DNA of 64,000 bases from Mugil cephalus (lineage: Eukaryota > Chordata > Actinopteri > Mugiliformes > Mugilidae): positions 20,130,397-20,194,396 of the forward strand of contig NC_061790.1 of assembly GCF_022458985.1 (NCBI RefSeq), written 5' to 3'. Positions 10,821 through 47,215 of this stretch are shown here, in pieces. The translations under genes and the position numbers were made by a program. The notes under the pieces are model-generated. The model searched no databases, was not told the DNA's origin, and worked only from the letters and a program-made list of their open reading frames with translations. How positions within the stretch are numbered: the first letter of the stretch is position 1; every line of letters begins with the position of its first letter.

Positions 10821-13800
10821 CTGACAGAGAGGGCAGAACAACAGATATCAATGGCTAACAATGAAACATATTTCACACTTGCCCAAATCAATTTCTCTAA
10901 TGAAGTTATGCTGAAGAAACAAAGTACTCAACTTAAAGCTTCTTCTAAAAAGACAAGCAAGTGGCTGTGTAAAGATGAATGATTTGGCTTAGACAGAAAA
11001 AGGTGAAGCATGTTGGTACACTTTGTACCAATCAGCTAGACTAATGTTAGCAGAACCCTAAACTGTAGCACTAACAACATTCAGCTCATTACTAAATTGA
11101 TTTGATTGAATAGTTTGCGTGTGAGTTTCAACACAAATAAAACTTAAGAGCCCAGCAGATGTCACTTATTTTTAAAGCATGTTTTAAAACATGATCAGGA
11201 AATGAGACTGTGAGGCAGAGACTGGTTCAATTCACTGAACTTATCATACTGATTCATACCTATCGATTTCCCTTATCGATACTTTTTGTGCCGAATCTTC
11301 ATATCCCAGTCCAGATGGTGGCGGTAATGCACCTATAAAAGTTGTTTGCCAAGTGCCATAAAATGAAAGAAGAAGTCGTCACACGACATGATGACTTCCT
11401 CTTTCATTTTATGGCAGTTCTTCTCTTGTTCTGTCACAGTGCTTTTATGGCAAGATGTCTGCCACTGGTTAAATAGTGGGATCAACAATTCTTTGTTTAA
11501 CAATTTTCAGGTGATGATTTTTTTGGATGGTCTGTTGAAGAAGGCATCCAAAACAGTGAACATAGTTCTTATTACGGGTAAATATCATATACATGAGAAT
11601 ATATGGAAAAACAGCAAACCATCTATGAAATTATATAACATCCCTAAAGGTTCTATCAGATGAAAATCAGTCTATAATGCTTTATATGAAACATTGTCAA
11701 AGTCTCTTACTCAAGTTTCAACCCTGTTATATATTATACATTTTGTTTTGTTTTGTTTTTTAAAAGCCATTTGTGGATGTTTCAAATCCCCATTTATAGC
11801 TCAGTCCAAAACTGTAATTTAAATCATATGATCTCTAATCAATTTATACAGGACCTCTATTATATTTAGTTGTTTAATCTGAATTACAAAGACAAATGTG
11901 TGCATGAAGCAGCCTAAGCTGATGGGGGAAAGGAGGCCTTTCTTTTCATATATATACAGTTTAATTTGGTCCCATTTCATTTTATTTATATGTTGTCAAT
12001 ACCAATACAAACTGTGTCATGATGCTTTACAGAACCCAGCAATAATGTAGTGCACTGGTCATTCCCTACATACATGTACTGACTAGACAGACCGTTGTGT
12101 TTAAAGATCTAGCACAAAGTGTGGGACCTACTGTCCCTTCAACTGACTCCTACTGATTTCTTCAACCACAGATGATAACAGGTGTTTATTTGAAGCCCAC
12201 TCATATTAGAGGTAGGCCTTTATTTTGGTTCATTCTGACTAATAATAAAATTGGTCATTTTGGTTTCATTTTAGTACAAAGTCTCGCTTTGATCCTCCCT
12301 GTCCCTGCAACAGTGAACATTACACTGATACGCATACATGTCCTGTAATGTTTTCAAATTAAAAGCACATTACAATAGACTGGAACATTTCATCTTGTAA
12401 CAGGGTTTTTATTGTACAAATAAAAGCCCTGTTAAAAGGGAGTTTTTGTGCTTACTCTGGGGGGTTCAGGACGGATTTTATAAAGCATGTTGAGACAATT
12501 TGTATTGATATTGACGCTATAAAATAAAACTGAACTTAAATGAATAACTTATCCTATTTTTAGTCAGATAAACTGCACTCTTTCAACTGGTGATTTATCA
12601 ACCAATAATACACTGTGCATCTCTCTTTTGCTTACCTGTATCCAGAACACCCATAGATATCCCGATGCTGGACATAAATGCAGTGAGGATCAGAGCCTGC
12701 TTACAGAAAGGAATAGCACACATTCCAAACGCTGTCATCAGCATAGAGAAACCTAGAGGGGATCATCGGAGAAAAAATATTCTAGAATGAGTGTGAAGAA
12801 TCAAAATAATGTAGACACAGACACCTGCCATGCACACAGCTGGAAACGTCGACACATCTCTACACCGGCAGCCAAGTACCACAGCAACATGTGGGTGAAG
12901 GGTTACCTAGCAGAAGATGTGGGTTCAAGCAGTCAAAGAGGATGCCTCCTATGAGGGATCCACCGATGTAGCCTGCAGAGCGGCCGACAAAGATGTAGGA
13001 GATGTTGCTGATGTTCTTCTTCACATTCACAGCCAGATCCTCAAATGTGGGGCCAAGGACAGAGATACTCATCCCCTAGAAACACAAGCACACGGTCCCA
13101 GTAGGTCAGAACCAGAAGACACAATCTCTGGCTTTCATTCGATTTTAAATCGTCCACCACGCGTTGTTAAAGATCACTGATATGTGAGGTTTGGTGCATC
13201 CAAGGAGCAACAGTGTTTGGCTTGTTGTGTTTGAGTACACTCGTTTCGCTCCAGTCTTTGTTATTTCAGATGAAAAACCACTAACATGCTAAAAGGGCTC
13301 ATTATTGCATTATTGCTAAACTGAGGCAACAATATTTGAGAGCTTCTTCCCCGCTAGCCATTTATCAAACTGAATCAAACTATTAGATCTTTCACAAACA
13401 CACTTTCAATTTGCCATTCCACTGGTTGATTGAATTCATTTATTGCTTTTTATCATTGTTTTGATCGTGATTTTATCTACTGAGATTAGATTAGTTTCAG
13501 CTTTATTGTCATTACACATGTGCAGGTACAGAGCAGTTTAATGCAGTTTAGCATCTAAACATAAGTGCAATAAGCAATAAGTGCATGAAGCATAAATAGT
13601 GTGGTATAGAAGCAGTGCCAACAATACTGACGAGAAGTGTACAGTTCAGTGTAAATGTGCAGGACATATTAAAGTATCATACAAAGGAAAAAGACACGCT
13701 GTTTACCAAAACATATTCACGTTACAATTACATCATGAATATGGGTTTAAAGTGCATCATTCAGATTGGGGCAAAAAAGAGATTACAACTCTTTAATGTG

Positions 13801-15148
13801 TACATTCCTGTTAGTCAGGTTAGTTTTAAAACAATATAAATTACTGAATTCTCACTCAAATAGTGTCCAAAAATATGAACCTTGCTGTAGGTTCAAAGGT
13901 GTATAAAAGGATCTTTTAAATTGTGCTGAGGTGAACATTCTGTAAAAGTGCTGGAGAGGGAGGTGCTTCAATACTTTTGTACTGTACTCCCAGAGTAAAC
14001 GGGAGACGTGCTAACATTACTGAAGCAGACACTGTGTGCACGTATGCAAACGGCTGTCAGTAATCTGATGTGCATAGCATGGTTGAAAAGCAAGTCTTAC
14101 GACTATGAAAATCCTGTCTGTGCAGGATACCACAGCCTTCACTTGAGCAAACTGGAAACTGGATACCAACAACTGGTCTGGACTGGAGCAAAGAGCAAAT
14201 CAAACAATGTACTATGCTCTACACACTGTGGTATAATTGTAACTACTGGCCACCCTACGTGTACTACATGCATAAAACTAACTGAAGGTCTGCTGAAAAT
14301 GTCTGTGAAGGTTGTCGGTCATCCAGGTCCTGATAATCCAAAAGGTGTTTAAAAGACAAGGTAACTGGACTTGTACTTTCACCTGAGCAGCTTCTTCAGT
14401 TCTAAGAGACTGGTGGGAAGTGGAAGTTTAAATAGGAAACTATCCACCCGTTAATGGGGTTTAGCTGCACCAGTTTCTGGTTCTTACAGAAACAAGTCAA
14501 GCAGTTCCTGACTTTTTACTCACAGTTTCCTGTTTAAATCTCAACTCCCCATCAACTGATAACGAGCTTAATTTCCACGAGTAGACTTATTTCAAGTCCA
14601 TGTTACCTGTCTAACTTTTATCTTGCTCATGAGGAAGTACTCATTCTGATAAACTGGTGTTTGCTTTGCTGATTAAACATGAATTTGCCCTAGCCAGCTA
14701 ACATCCTAGACAACCAAGCTAACTAAACTAACGTTAAAACAATATTTATTTACACACACACATTCTGCTTCATAAAGAGATGGTCTGTGACGTATCACAG
14801 ATGCACATCCTACAACATTCGACTCTGTAAGCCAGCAGGTTCTAGCCAACGGCCCGAGACATTTACCAAGCCCAGGAAAGATGCACAAAGCACCAGGGTG
14901 ATCATCCAGCGGCCACACGCCCCACGTCCGCCCCTTCCTCCGCCGACCACTTCCACCCGGTCGTCGAATCCCGGTTTAGCCGTCCTCTTGGCCGCCTTGA
15001 GTGCACTCTTCAGTCCACGCCCGGTGTCCTTCCTCTTGTCAAACAGAGTGTCCTCCTCCTGGTCGTCGTTGTCGTCGTCGTCCTCCATGCTAGCGAAACG
15101 GACGTGCTTCTTTTTAACCACGGTGTCGCGTGCAGCGGCCAGAGACAT
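9529..15148 (-). CDS. mfsd4b: MFSD4B, sodium-dependent glucose transporter 1-like (4 exons, complete)
   Basis: Major facilitator superfamily transporter of the MFSD4 family. Rat NaGLT1 takes up glucose with sodium at the renal brush border. Exons on the minus strand: 15148-14867, 13075-12907, 12752-12636 and 10820-9529. They join to 1860 bp (619 residues plus stop). Start chosen: ATG at 15148, the first in-frame Met of exon 1 (the upstream TTG is not a likely start). Visible: an N-terminal tail of about 80 residues with an acidic run and basic patches, about 12 hydrophobic membrane segments starting at WMITLVLCASFLGL, the family segment LGPTFEDLA, AGPHMQALHFSFAAGAF, and an acidic C-terminal tail with EEEEEEQDNEADQ. 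It neighbours REV3L as in human 6q21. The TM12 topology and sugar substrate are family inference. Confidence 0.93.
11313..11375 (+). mobile_element. LINE 3'-end fragment with a GAA-type tail
   Basis: GGTGGCGGTAATGCACCTATAA at 11317-11338 matches, with two differences in 21 bases, the sequence just before the GAA tail of the minus-strand LINE relic at 51461-52267. It is followed by GCCATAAAATGAAAGAAGAAG. I infer a 5'-truncated copy of the same LINE family. Confidence 0.55.
11354..11416. repeat. Near-perfect hairpin (28-bp arms, 7-bp loop)
   Basis: Left arm 11354-11381 (TGCCATAAAATGAAAGAAGA...) and right arm 11389-11416 (...TCTTTCATTTTATGGCA) are reverse complements at 26 of 28 positions; the loop is CACGACA. 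In RNA from either strand, one of the two differences becomes a G-U wobble, leaving 27 of 28 pairs. It overlaps the end of the LINE 3' fragment. Whether it is transcribed as anything but intron is unknown. Confidence 0.85.
11963..12052 (-). repeat. Teleost interspersed repeat, TTGAA-tailed family (inverted copy)
   Basis: Contains TTTCATTTTATTTATATGTT, CCAATACAAACTGTGTC and GATGCTTTACAGAACCCAG, a diverged reverse-complement copy of the tail family. It faces the plus-oriented copy at 12404-12540. Confidence 0.6.
12404..12540 (+). repeat. Teleost interspersed repeat, TTGAA-tailed family (longer copy)
   Basis: Has CCTGTTAAAAGGGAGTTTTT, then GGGGTTCAGGACGGATTTTA, then GAGACAATTTGTATTG and GACGCTATAAAATAAAACTG. 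This is the typical order of a widespread teleost element whose tail is TATATAAATAAAATTGA. Confidence 0.7.
12636..12752 (-). CDS. mfsd4b: MFSD4B exon 3
   Basis: 117 bp, phase 1 to phase 1. Encodes FSMLMTAFGMCAIPFCKQAL then FMSSIGISMGVLDT, two hydrophobic helices. Acceptor CTCTAG, donor gtaagc. Too short and Met-poor to be flagged as an ORF on its own, but both phases fit. Confidence 0.93.
12907..13075 (-). CDS. mfsd4b: MFSD4B exon 2
   Basis: 169 bp. Encodes GMSISVLGPTFEDLAVNVKK then FVGRSAGYIGGSLIGG and CLNPHLLL. LGPTFEDLA and the GRSAGYIGG helix are typical of MFSD4 proteins. Acceptor TTTCTAG, donor gtaacc. Confidence 0.94.
13485..13620 (-). repeat. Probable LINE 3'-end remnant (inverted)
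   Basis: GATTAGTTTCAGCTTTATTG then CATTACACATGTGCAGGTAC and a series of AAGTGCAATAAG-type units. This layout, AGCTTTATTGTCATTACACA followed by short GTGCA units, is familiar from teleost LINE 3' ends in reverse orientation. Class not proven. Confidence 0.45.
14275..14470 (-). repeat. GAAGAAGCT-type interspersed repeat (copy 1, inverted)
   Basis: Read on the minus strand: CTATTTAAACTTCCACTTCC, then AGAACTGAAGAAGCTGCTCA, then ACAAGTCCAGTTACCTTG and CTTTTGGATTATC. The same blocks occur in the same order at 31985-32130 on the plus strand. Copy 1 lacks about 25 bases (GGATGAG..GTCTTCAAG) present in copy 2. Confidence 0.75.
14867..15148 (-). CDS. mfsd4b: MFSD4B exon 1
   Basis: 94 codons from ATG at 15148. 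Encodes MSLAAARDTVVKKKHVRFAS, an acidic stretch (MEDDDDNDDQEED), a basic segment (SALKAAKRTAK), a Gly/Arg-rich linker and TM1 (WMITLVLCASFLGL). The exon is CpG-rich; the Asp run is encoded by repeated GAC codons (GTC repeats on the plus strand near 15064-15080), a likely site of length variation. Donor gtaaat. Confidence 0.9.
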
Positions 15149-18100
15149 ACCTGTCAATTTCTTACTACGTCTGCTGCTGCTGGTCGTGACGGTGGCGGCG
15201 GTGGAGATTTAGACAACGGAGAGCTTTCTAACGTGTTACCCCCCGGTGCCTCAGGTGTTAAGTTTCTTCCTGGTTAAAGGGTAAATGTTGAGACAGTCAT
15301 CTTTTCATCTCCTGGGTGGATGAGAGTGGAGTACCACTGCTGCAGCCCTGAACGCTTCTATATGTCAACACCACCTAACGTATGACTGCTGGAGGTTTCC
15401 AAAGATTGTCTATAAAGACAGACGCTCACTACGAGTACACTACAAATATCACCTGACTTCCGAATACGCGGAAGAGCACGGAACAGCTTTGATGGAGCCG
15501 CGACACCGATCCTCCCTGCACACATGAGGAACGCCACCTAAATGTAATGCAGCAGCATAAATCTGTAAATCAAATACACGGGGGGTGCTTTTCCGATTGT
15601 GGAAATGAAACATTTGCTGTGAAAAGGCTCGCTCTTGACCCATGTTATTAAAAGATTGACTGTATTAAACCCGCGACCGCTGACCAATGCCTGCAATTGG
15701 AAGCCACCGTGTGTGTATACATAGCATTTTCTATAATCAGGGCGGAGTAAGACCTCTGTTCTAGTGCCTCTCCACCTCAACTGCTGACGCGTTAAGGTTA
15801 AAACCATTGGTTAAAACACGATCCAGGTCTACAGGAAGTGATAGTAGCACTGGAAGAAAGTGTGGCGCCCCCCAGTGTTAAAACATTGTACGGCGAGATA
15901 AGCCGTTACTGTAAGCGTTAATTCAGCTGAACACGTTATGTGGAAATATCTGATAACGTTATTATTTTAAGATTTCACTGTCCATATTATCTAATTTATC
16001 TATATGTTAAAGTACTCATTAGCAAAAGTCTAGAACTAAGCGCCAACACCCAATGCCCCCATTAATTATTCCAAATCCAATCCAACTTTAATTAACCACT
16101 ATAAAAACCAATAAAGTGCTGTACAGAAGAAATAAATAGACATGTTTTGTTATTAATTTTTAAATGAGGTCCTGTATACATATAACTTTTTGTATTCACT
16201 CACAATTTGACCGTAGTAATTATTATGGGGAATTAAATATATTGTATCATACTTTGTATATTTAAATTGAAGAAAAGTATTGTGTGTATTTGCTAAGAAC
16301 TGTTCCACAGTGAAGTACAATAACAATAGCCGTCAGGTTAAAGCAATGCATTAAAACTGTATCATATGAAAAATATGTACAGGACTATTGAAGTTTCATT
16401 TATATACTGAATTAAGCGTTGGGGCTTATTTAGTTTCTTCCACTATAAATGAACTGCTACACTCCCAGACCTCAAGTATTGATACAGATTACACTTAATG
16501 TAGATTAGCACTGCTTAAAACCACTGTGTTACTAATACTCTGTAGTGTAACTGTATTTATTGTAACTGTGTAGTAAAGTGCCTGTTGCATACATTTAATG
16601 AGATCTTGGTGGCAACCTTTTAGATGCCCCGTACTAGGACTCTTGAGGATCCTCCTGGGTCACCCCATTCATTGAGAATATGTGCTCCCTAGGTCAAAAC
16701 GTCAGGGAGGACTTACTCTCAGACTGAAAAGACATTCTCCTTCCTGGGTAAGATGGGCTTATTCTCATGAAACCTGATACTGGCATGTGAATTGTAGTGA
16801 GGACAACTTTTAGGGAAGAATCCCAAACAGACTAAATTTAAGTAAATAGGATATTGATTAGAGGTGATTAAAAAGAACTGGTCTGTACACTGGTAAGATG
16901 GTAAGACATTGCAAGGAAGTGGCATCTGACCACTGTGACACACCGTATGAGAACACACACAGATAAATTATGATAACGTCACAGAAATGCTTTTACATAT
17001 TTTCTTTTACTGTCTTGAAATTGATGAAATTTGATTGTGTTTACATACATTGCATATACTGTAGTTCCCCGCACATTCTGCAACTAAGAGAAAAATATAG
17101 GAAAACTCATTTTTAAGTAGAACACTTTTTGGGTTACTCATAAACACATTTTCAGTCACATGCAACACAAAGAAAGCAATATACATCAACACTGAGAATT
17201 AAGGAAACGGAAATTAAGATAAAAAATCTGAAAATACTGAACGTAGCAAAGATTCATCCATTAATCCATCCCAACAGATATTCTCAAAAAAGCAAGTGGT
17301 TGGATGGGATGCCAAAATAATACCAGCAAATAAAGAATACAGCTCTATAAACATTGGGATAGATAAGCATTCCAAACTTCTCTTTGCCACAGAAAGCCTC
17401 TGTAGACACTATAAAGACAGAATAAAATACTCTGTGTAAACTTAAAGCAGTTTTTTACCAAAGATTTGGTCTAAAATGATCAGAGATCAGATCAGAATAA
17501 TAAGAAAATTTGCGATATTTTTTTCTGATATGTTTCTTTGGATGATGCTGACCATTTCAAGAACTACTCAGCTGACAGGCATTCAGCTGACAGAAAATAT
17601 AGTGAATAATTGTAATAAAACATTAAAATGTGGTTATGGCAAAGATATCAATCACAATCCAGATGTCACAATTAAGCAGTCGTTTGAGGGTCTCACTGGT
17701 GAATAGCACTATTATGGCACAAAAACAAAGGCTGCATAGAGCTGTGTGCTTTTATCATAACCGAAGTATCTATTCAGAGAGAAGAAAAGACTTAAACACT
17801 GTGAAGTTTCACTCGCAGTTATGCTTCTGAGCACCAAATGCTTCATAAAAGCTGGGACTAACCTAAGACTTTTCAGTTTATTTGCGTTCATTCAGCCACA
17901 CAATTCAAACTGCTGGGCTGCCTCTAACGATGGGACGAGGATGGCAGGGGGCACAGTACAACTATCATCTGAGGTAGAGAGTGTCACAGGTCTGCAGAGG
18001 AAAAACGCATTTACCCACAGCAATTCTACGGCTTTCCAAAAGGTCTCTGAGTTTTCCAAAAAGCAATTCATCACCGTCTGCAGTTAGACCGATGAGTAAC

Positions 18101-19974
18101 ATGCTCAGATGTTTCACCGACACAACCTGTTAGCTTTGGGGAAACGTGATGGCAAGCAAACAAGACTGACACTCTTCCAGACATTTTTCATTTCACTACA
18201 TGTTGCTCTTCAGGTAATCAAATTAAGCCTTTAGGGAAAATGCCAGTCAATTACATGACATTTTCCACAAGAATAAATACAATATGAAAATGTAAAACGA
18301 ACCCCTTTGTACGAAGGTTAATCAACTGTTACTGATCAGCTGGATTTTACCTGTCTCAGAGTCAACTAATAGTCTAACTCACGCCCACAGTCTCATTTGA
18401 AATAGGAGGACTTCTGATGAGATACTGTCATATATGTATAATAATACTTTCATACAGTGGTAAGGAACTACACACTGTATGCACAGGCACATATTTCATT
18501 TATCTATTTGGTCCATTTCATTCATCCCTGCATCCCAGCAATGATCTGTTGTTGACATGAGGACAACTTTTTATATGATCCGGACTTCGTCAGTTGATTT
18601 ATATACTAGATAGTGTAGTAGATTTTTTTTTTTTTACTTAAATGAGACAGGACATTTTAAACATATACTGCACTTTGACAGTGTGTGCTCAATATGTCCA
18701 GACCAAATAAGAGAGAAAAAGAAGCACATCTAAAAACAACTCTACAAAGTGGAGGAAGAAGAAAGAAATACTGCTCAGTATTATAATCAGTTAATACAAA
18801 TGCAACATCAGTCTACTTCTTATGAATCAATGTTATGTCCTTAAGGGTGAAAGTGGATTTACTTGTGGTTTAAGGACACTGACATTTGGCAAACACAAAC
18901 TAAATTCCTGAAACAAATTGTTGTTGCTACACATTTTTACACATAAAGAAGAAAGTAAAGAGAATCAGTGTGATAAGAACTGAGCTTTAGAGGTTTGCTA
19001 CCAGGCTAGCAGCTTCTCTCTGTTTCCAGTCTCAGCTGACTAGTTACCATATGTTTAATGAACTGATGTAAGACAACTAATGCACATATTTTTCATTTCT
19101 AACTATTCCTTTAAAGATATGATTGTAAAACACTGAAGAGGTTTTTCAGTTTGATTACAAGCAGCCTATTTGCATGAATCAGTCACAGTACTAGACTAAG
19201 CCATGACGGGCTCCTGTGGCTAATATGCATTCTGGGAACCTACAGAAAATCCACTCAAGTGGGATCTCCAGAGTGATAACCTTGCACATGTTCCCTTTTA
19301 TCGTTTCAGCTGATGTTGTATTCCAGCAGCACACACAAATCTACAATGAATTGATACATGCTAACTGCAACTTAGCAAACTTGGAGTCTTGGCCTACCTT
19401 TGACCGCTTGGTAAACCAGCCACAAGGGCAATTCAAGGCTGGATCCAGCCTCTGGGACAGAGCTGCTTGTCATGAGATATTTTGTCAGCATTTCTGATGT
19501 TCAAGATGTCATCTGCAAGCTCCCGTAAAGTGTCAGAAGACTTTTACAGATCAGAGCCCAGACGTTCAAGATTACAAAAGGAAAGCTTCGGGTTGACAAG
19601 TCTAAAACAAATTACATGTAACACATTTCTGCATCTAAAACTAAAAGGGTAATGTTGAAATGTGATTGTGAATAGTAATGTTAAAGCCTCTAAGAATGCC
19701 ATCTGACTGTGTGGGTTTTGGTAGGCATTGCCTAAAGACTGAAGCCTTCAGGCTACAAGCACAATGTATCTTGTTCCCGTTGTGAAAAAGCAAAATGTGC
19801 AGTTTTTCCCTATTTTCATTTGAAATGTCAAGTTTGTCTGCTTCAGTCTAATGCATAGTTCTTCAGGATTACATTCATGCTCTACTTCGTCATCTGACTG
19901 ATATGTTTCATCGCTTTGGCATTTTCTCCTGCTGAAGGCAGTCATTACAATCACGGCTAAACACAAATGCTCAT

Positions 19975-19975
<1 letters not shown>

Positions 19976-20016
<41 letters not shown>

Positions 20017-20027
20017 GCACACGCATA
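19976..20027. repeat. CA dinucleotide microsatellite
   Basis: About 18 CA units followed by imperfect GCACGCACACGCA. It lies 110 bp beyond the SLC16A10 stop, so the mRNA would carry a GU repeat in its 3'UTR. Confidence 0.95.
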
Positions 20028-20095
20028 CAGTATCTTAATACTGCCGGTCAGCAGCTGCCACAGTCTGACCCCTTGTGTCTTTCTTTCAGTCTGTG

Positions 20096-20136
20096 CGGGG
20101 GTGGGTGGGGGTGGTGGTGGGGCGGGGGTGGGGGGT
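20096..20136 (+). repeat. G-rich tract (quadruplex-prone)
   Basis: Six or more G runs of three to six separated by T or C (GGGGGTGGGTGGGGGTGG and GGGGCGGGGGTGGGGGG). It ends four bases from the SLC16A10 stop codon. On the coding strand this is a C-rich tract opening the 3'UTR. Confidence 0.9.
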
Positions 20137-20140
20137 TCAC

Positions 20141-45445
<25,305 letters not shown>

Positions 45446-45720
45446 TGTTTTTGGGTCAGGGACCAAATATTGTGTATTTTTTTATGTGGACGCTGACAGA
45501 GGTCAGACAATTTGAGTTGAATATACGGGCTGTGCGAAGCAATGCCGGCTGCAGTGCGAAGCTACATCCGTTGACGTACAGATCCGAGTCTGCAATACAG
45601 ATTAATAGTAACGCTGCAGTTCCACCGGCACTGGTAACGCAGCACGTTAACCGTCAGAACGCTACTATTGCACTGATATAAATAGACAGCGCGCAGGGCG
45701 GGGCTTCGAGGGGTCCCAAG
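45446..45720 (-). promoter_or_regulatory. Probable SLC16A10 promoter and 5'UTR
   Basis: GC-rich sequence upstream of the SLC16A10 start. A GC box (GGGCGGGGC on the plus strand, 45696-45704) lies 250 bp before the ATG, and a TATA-like element sits at 45677-45684, next to it. The TATA match is better on the plus strand than on the minus, so its use for SLC16A10 is uncertain. Confidence 0.4.
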
Positions 45721-46171
45721 GTCATTGGACAGTGCGATTCACACGTTACGATAAAGTAATAAGCGTGGCTTTACAACATATCAGAGGATTTGAATAAGAA
45801 AAAAAAAAAGAAAAAAACACTTATATACACAGCGTTGTTCCCAAACACCATATATAATAATATATATAATCTAAAATGATATATTATATAATAAATAACG
45901 ACCGCTGTTATGGATTTTATTCCACTTCACTCTTCATAATCATAAAAATAAAGAAACTGCAAGGCAGGAGAACAAACTCACAGAAGGATGAATGCAGCCA
46001 GTAGAAAATTAAAGAAGTGGAAAACACGTGTTGAGGGATAAAAAGAGATAAAATGCAGTTTTTTTCTGTTGGTTACTAGCATAAAAGTTAAAGAAGTTAA
46101 AGTTACTGAAGCTCTTGTGGTGTTACAGAAGATCTGAATTATTTGGAATGCCTTTATATTTTCTGCACATT

Positions 46172-46640
46172 ACTTATTCAATTCAGTTCAATTTTACTCT
46201 CCATATATAGCATCAATAACTTAACAATAACCCAGAACTTCTTGAACCCAAACATAGAGCTGGTTCCTCAGGAGAGGGGTCTGGTAGCAGAAAGCTCTGA
46301 GGAAACACCAGAAGCCTGAAATTGGAGAGCTAAGCAATCTGTTGGGGGGGTGATATGGTACTATGTGGTTTTTAAGATAAAATGGAGCAAGGCCTTTAGG
46401 GGAATTAAATGTAAGGAGAAAGATCTATTCTGGATTTTACAGGCCGCCAGTGAAGGGAAGGCAAAATAGGATAATATTGGGAAGTTGGAGGATTTTTAAG
46501 CAGCTATTTGGACAGCCAGACAGCAATGAATTACATTAATCCAGCCTGGAAGACATGAATGCCTTTTTCAGCATCACTTTGAGACAAGATGTTCCTAATT
46601 TTGATAACATTACACAGGTGAAAAAAGTCCAGGTAATTCT
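46172..46640 (-). repeat. Teleost interspersed repeat, TTGAA-tailed family (long copy)
   Basis: Opens with ATTCAATTCAGTTCAATTTT and a diverged CATATATAGCATCAATAAC. It continues with GGAGCAAGGCCTTTAGGGGA, ATTCTGGATTTTACAGGCCG, AATGAATTACATTAATCCAG and TTTTTCAGCATCACTTTGAG. The AATCCAGCCTGGAAG and CATCACTTTGAGACAAGATG blocks are familiar from a very common fish repeat. Confidence 0.65.
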
Positions 46641-46649
46641 CAATTCACT

Positions 46650-46880
46650 CACTAGGGTCGCGGCGGTTGCCAGATCCTATCCCAGCTGTCATCGTGTGAG
46701 AGGTGGTACACCCTGGACAGGTCGCCAGTTTATCGCAGGACTAACACACAGACAAATCTGTCTTTGGAGGGTAGGAGGCATGTTTTTGGAGGGAGGAAGC
46801 TGGAGCACCTGGAGAAAACCCAGAACTTCTCGCTGGGGAGCATCAAGGCTAACCACATATCCACTGTGCCACCCCCAGGT
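46650..46880 (-). repeat. tRNA-like SINE-type teleost repeat (diverged copy)
   Basis: GGTACACCCTGGACAGGTCG, CCAGTTTATCGCAGGACTAA and CTGGAGAAAACCCAGAACTT mirror the element at 27416-27690 (GGTACACCCTGCACAGATCG, GGAGAAAACCC). It directly follows the repeat at 46172-46640. Confidence 0.65.
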
Positions 46881-47064
46881 CACTCTCTTTATGTGCAAAC
46901 TAAAGGACAAAGCGGACAAGCTTTACACAGCTAAAACAGCTTGGGGTCAAATTGACCCCAGAGGAACACCAATGTGTGTAATATGTGTTCAGTACAGTAC
47001 AGTATTGTCTCCATGATGACTGTGAGGGCCATTACAGTCAATCCGTGGAGAGGATGAGCCTGAT

Positions 47065-47215
47065 TATTAATGTTCTGGCATTGGTGTGTGAATGTGTGTG
47101 TTTGTGTGAACGAATGGGCAGAAGCATCTATGACTGTAAAAGCACTTTGAGCACCGATAGCTAGAAAAGCTATATAAAAGTAAGACCATTTAGCATTGAG
47201 ATTTCCGCATTGTAG
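47065..47215 (+). repeat. AAAGCACTTTGAG-type teleost repeat
   Basis: GGTGTGTGAATGTGTGTG, then AAAAGCACTTTGAGCACCGA and CTAGAAAAGCTATATAAAAG. The reverse complement of its end matches the start of the repeat at 62350-62580, so both belong to one family. Confidence 0.65.

Larger units (their letters stand above)
10821..12635 (-). other. MFSD4B intron 3
   Basis: 1.8 kb intron containing a LINE 3' end fragment with a hairpin (11313-11416) and two oppositely oriented copies of the TTGAA-tailed repeat (11963-12052 and 12404-12540). The remainder is AT-rich without recognisable features. Confidence 0.6.
13076..14866 (-). other. MFSD4B intron 1
   Basis: 1.8 kb. Holds a probable LINE-end remnant at 13485-13620 and the inverted copy of the GAAGAAGCT-type repeat at 14275-14470, both listed. 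The rest is unassigned. Confidence 0.55.
15149..20140. other. Intergenic region: MFSD4B promoter side to SLC16A10 3'UTR
   Basis: 5 kb between the MFSD4B start and the SLC16A10 stop, both on the minus strand. The right part should hold the SLC16A10 3'UTR: candidate minus-strand poly(A) signals are ATTAAA at 19054-19059 and AATAAA at 17877-17882. The left part, 15149-15250, is CpG-rich and is presumably the MFSD4B promoter and 5'UTR. The middle is AT-rich with no recognised gene. Confidence 0.55.
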
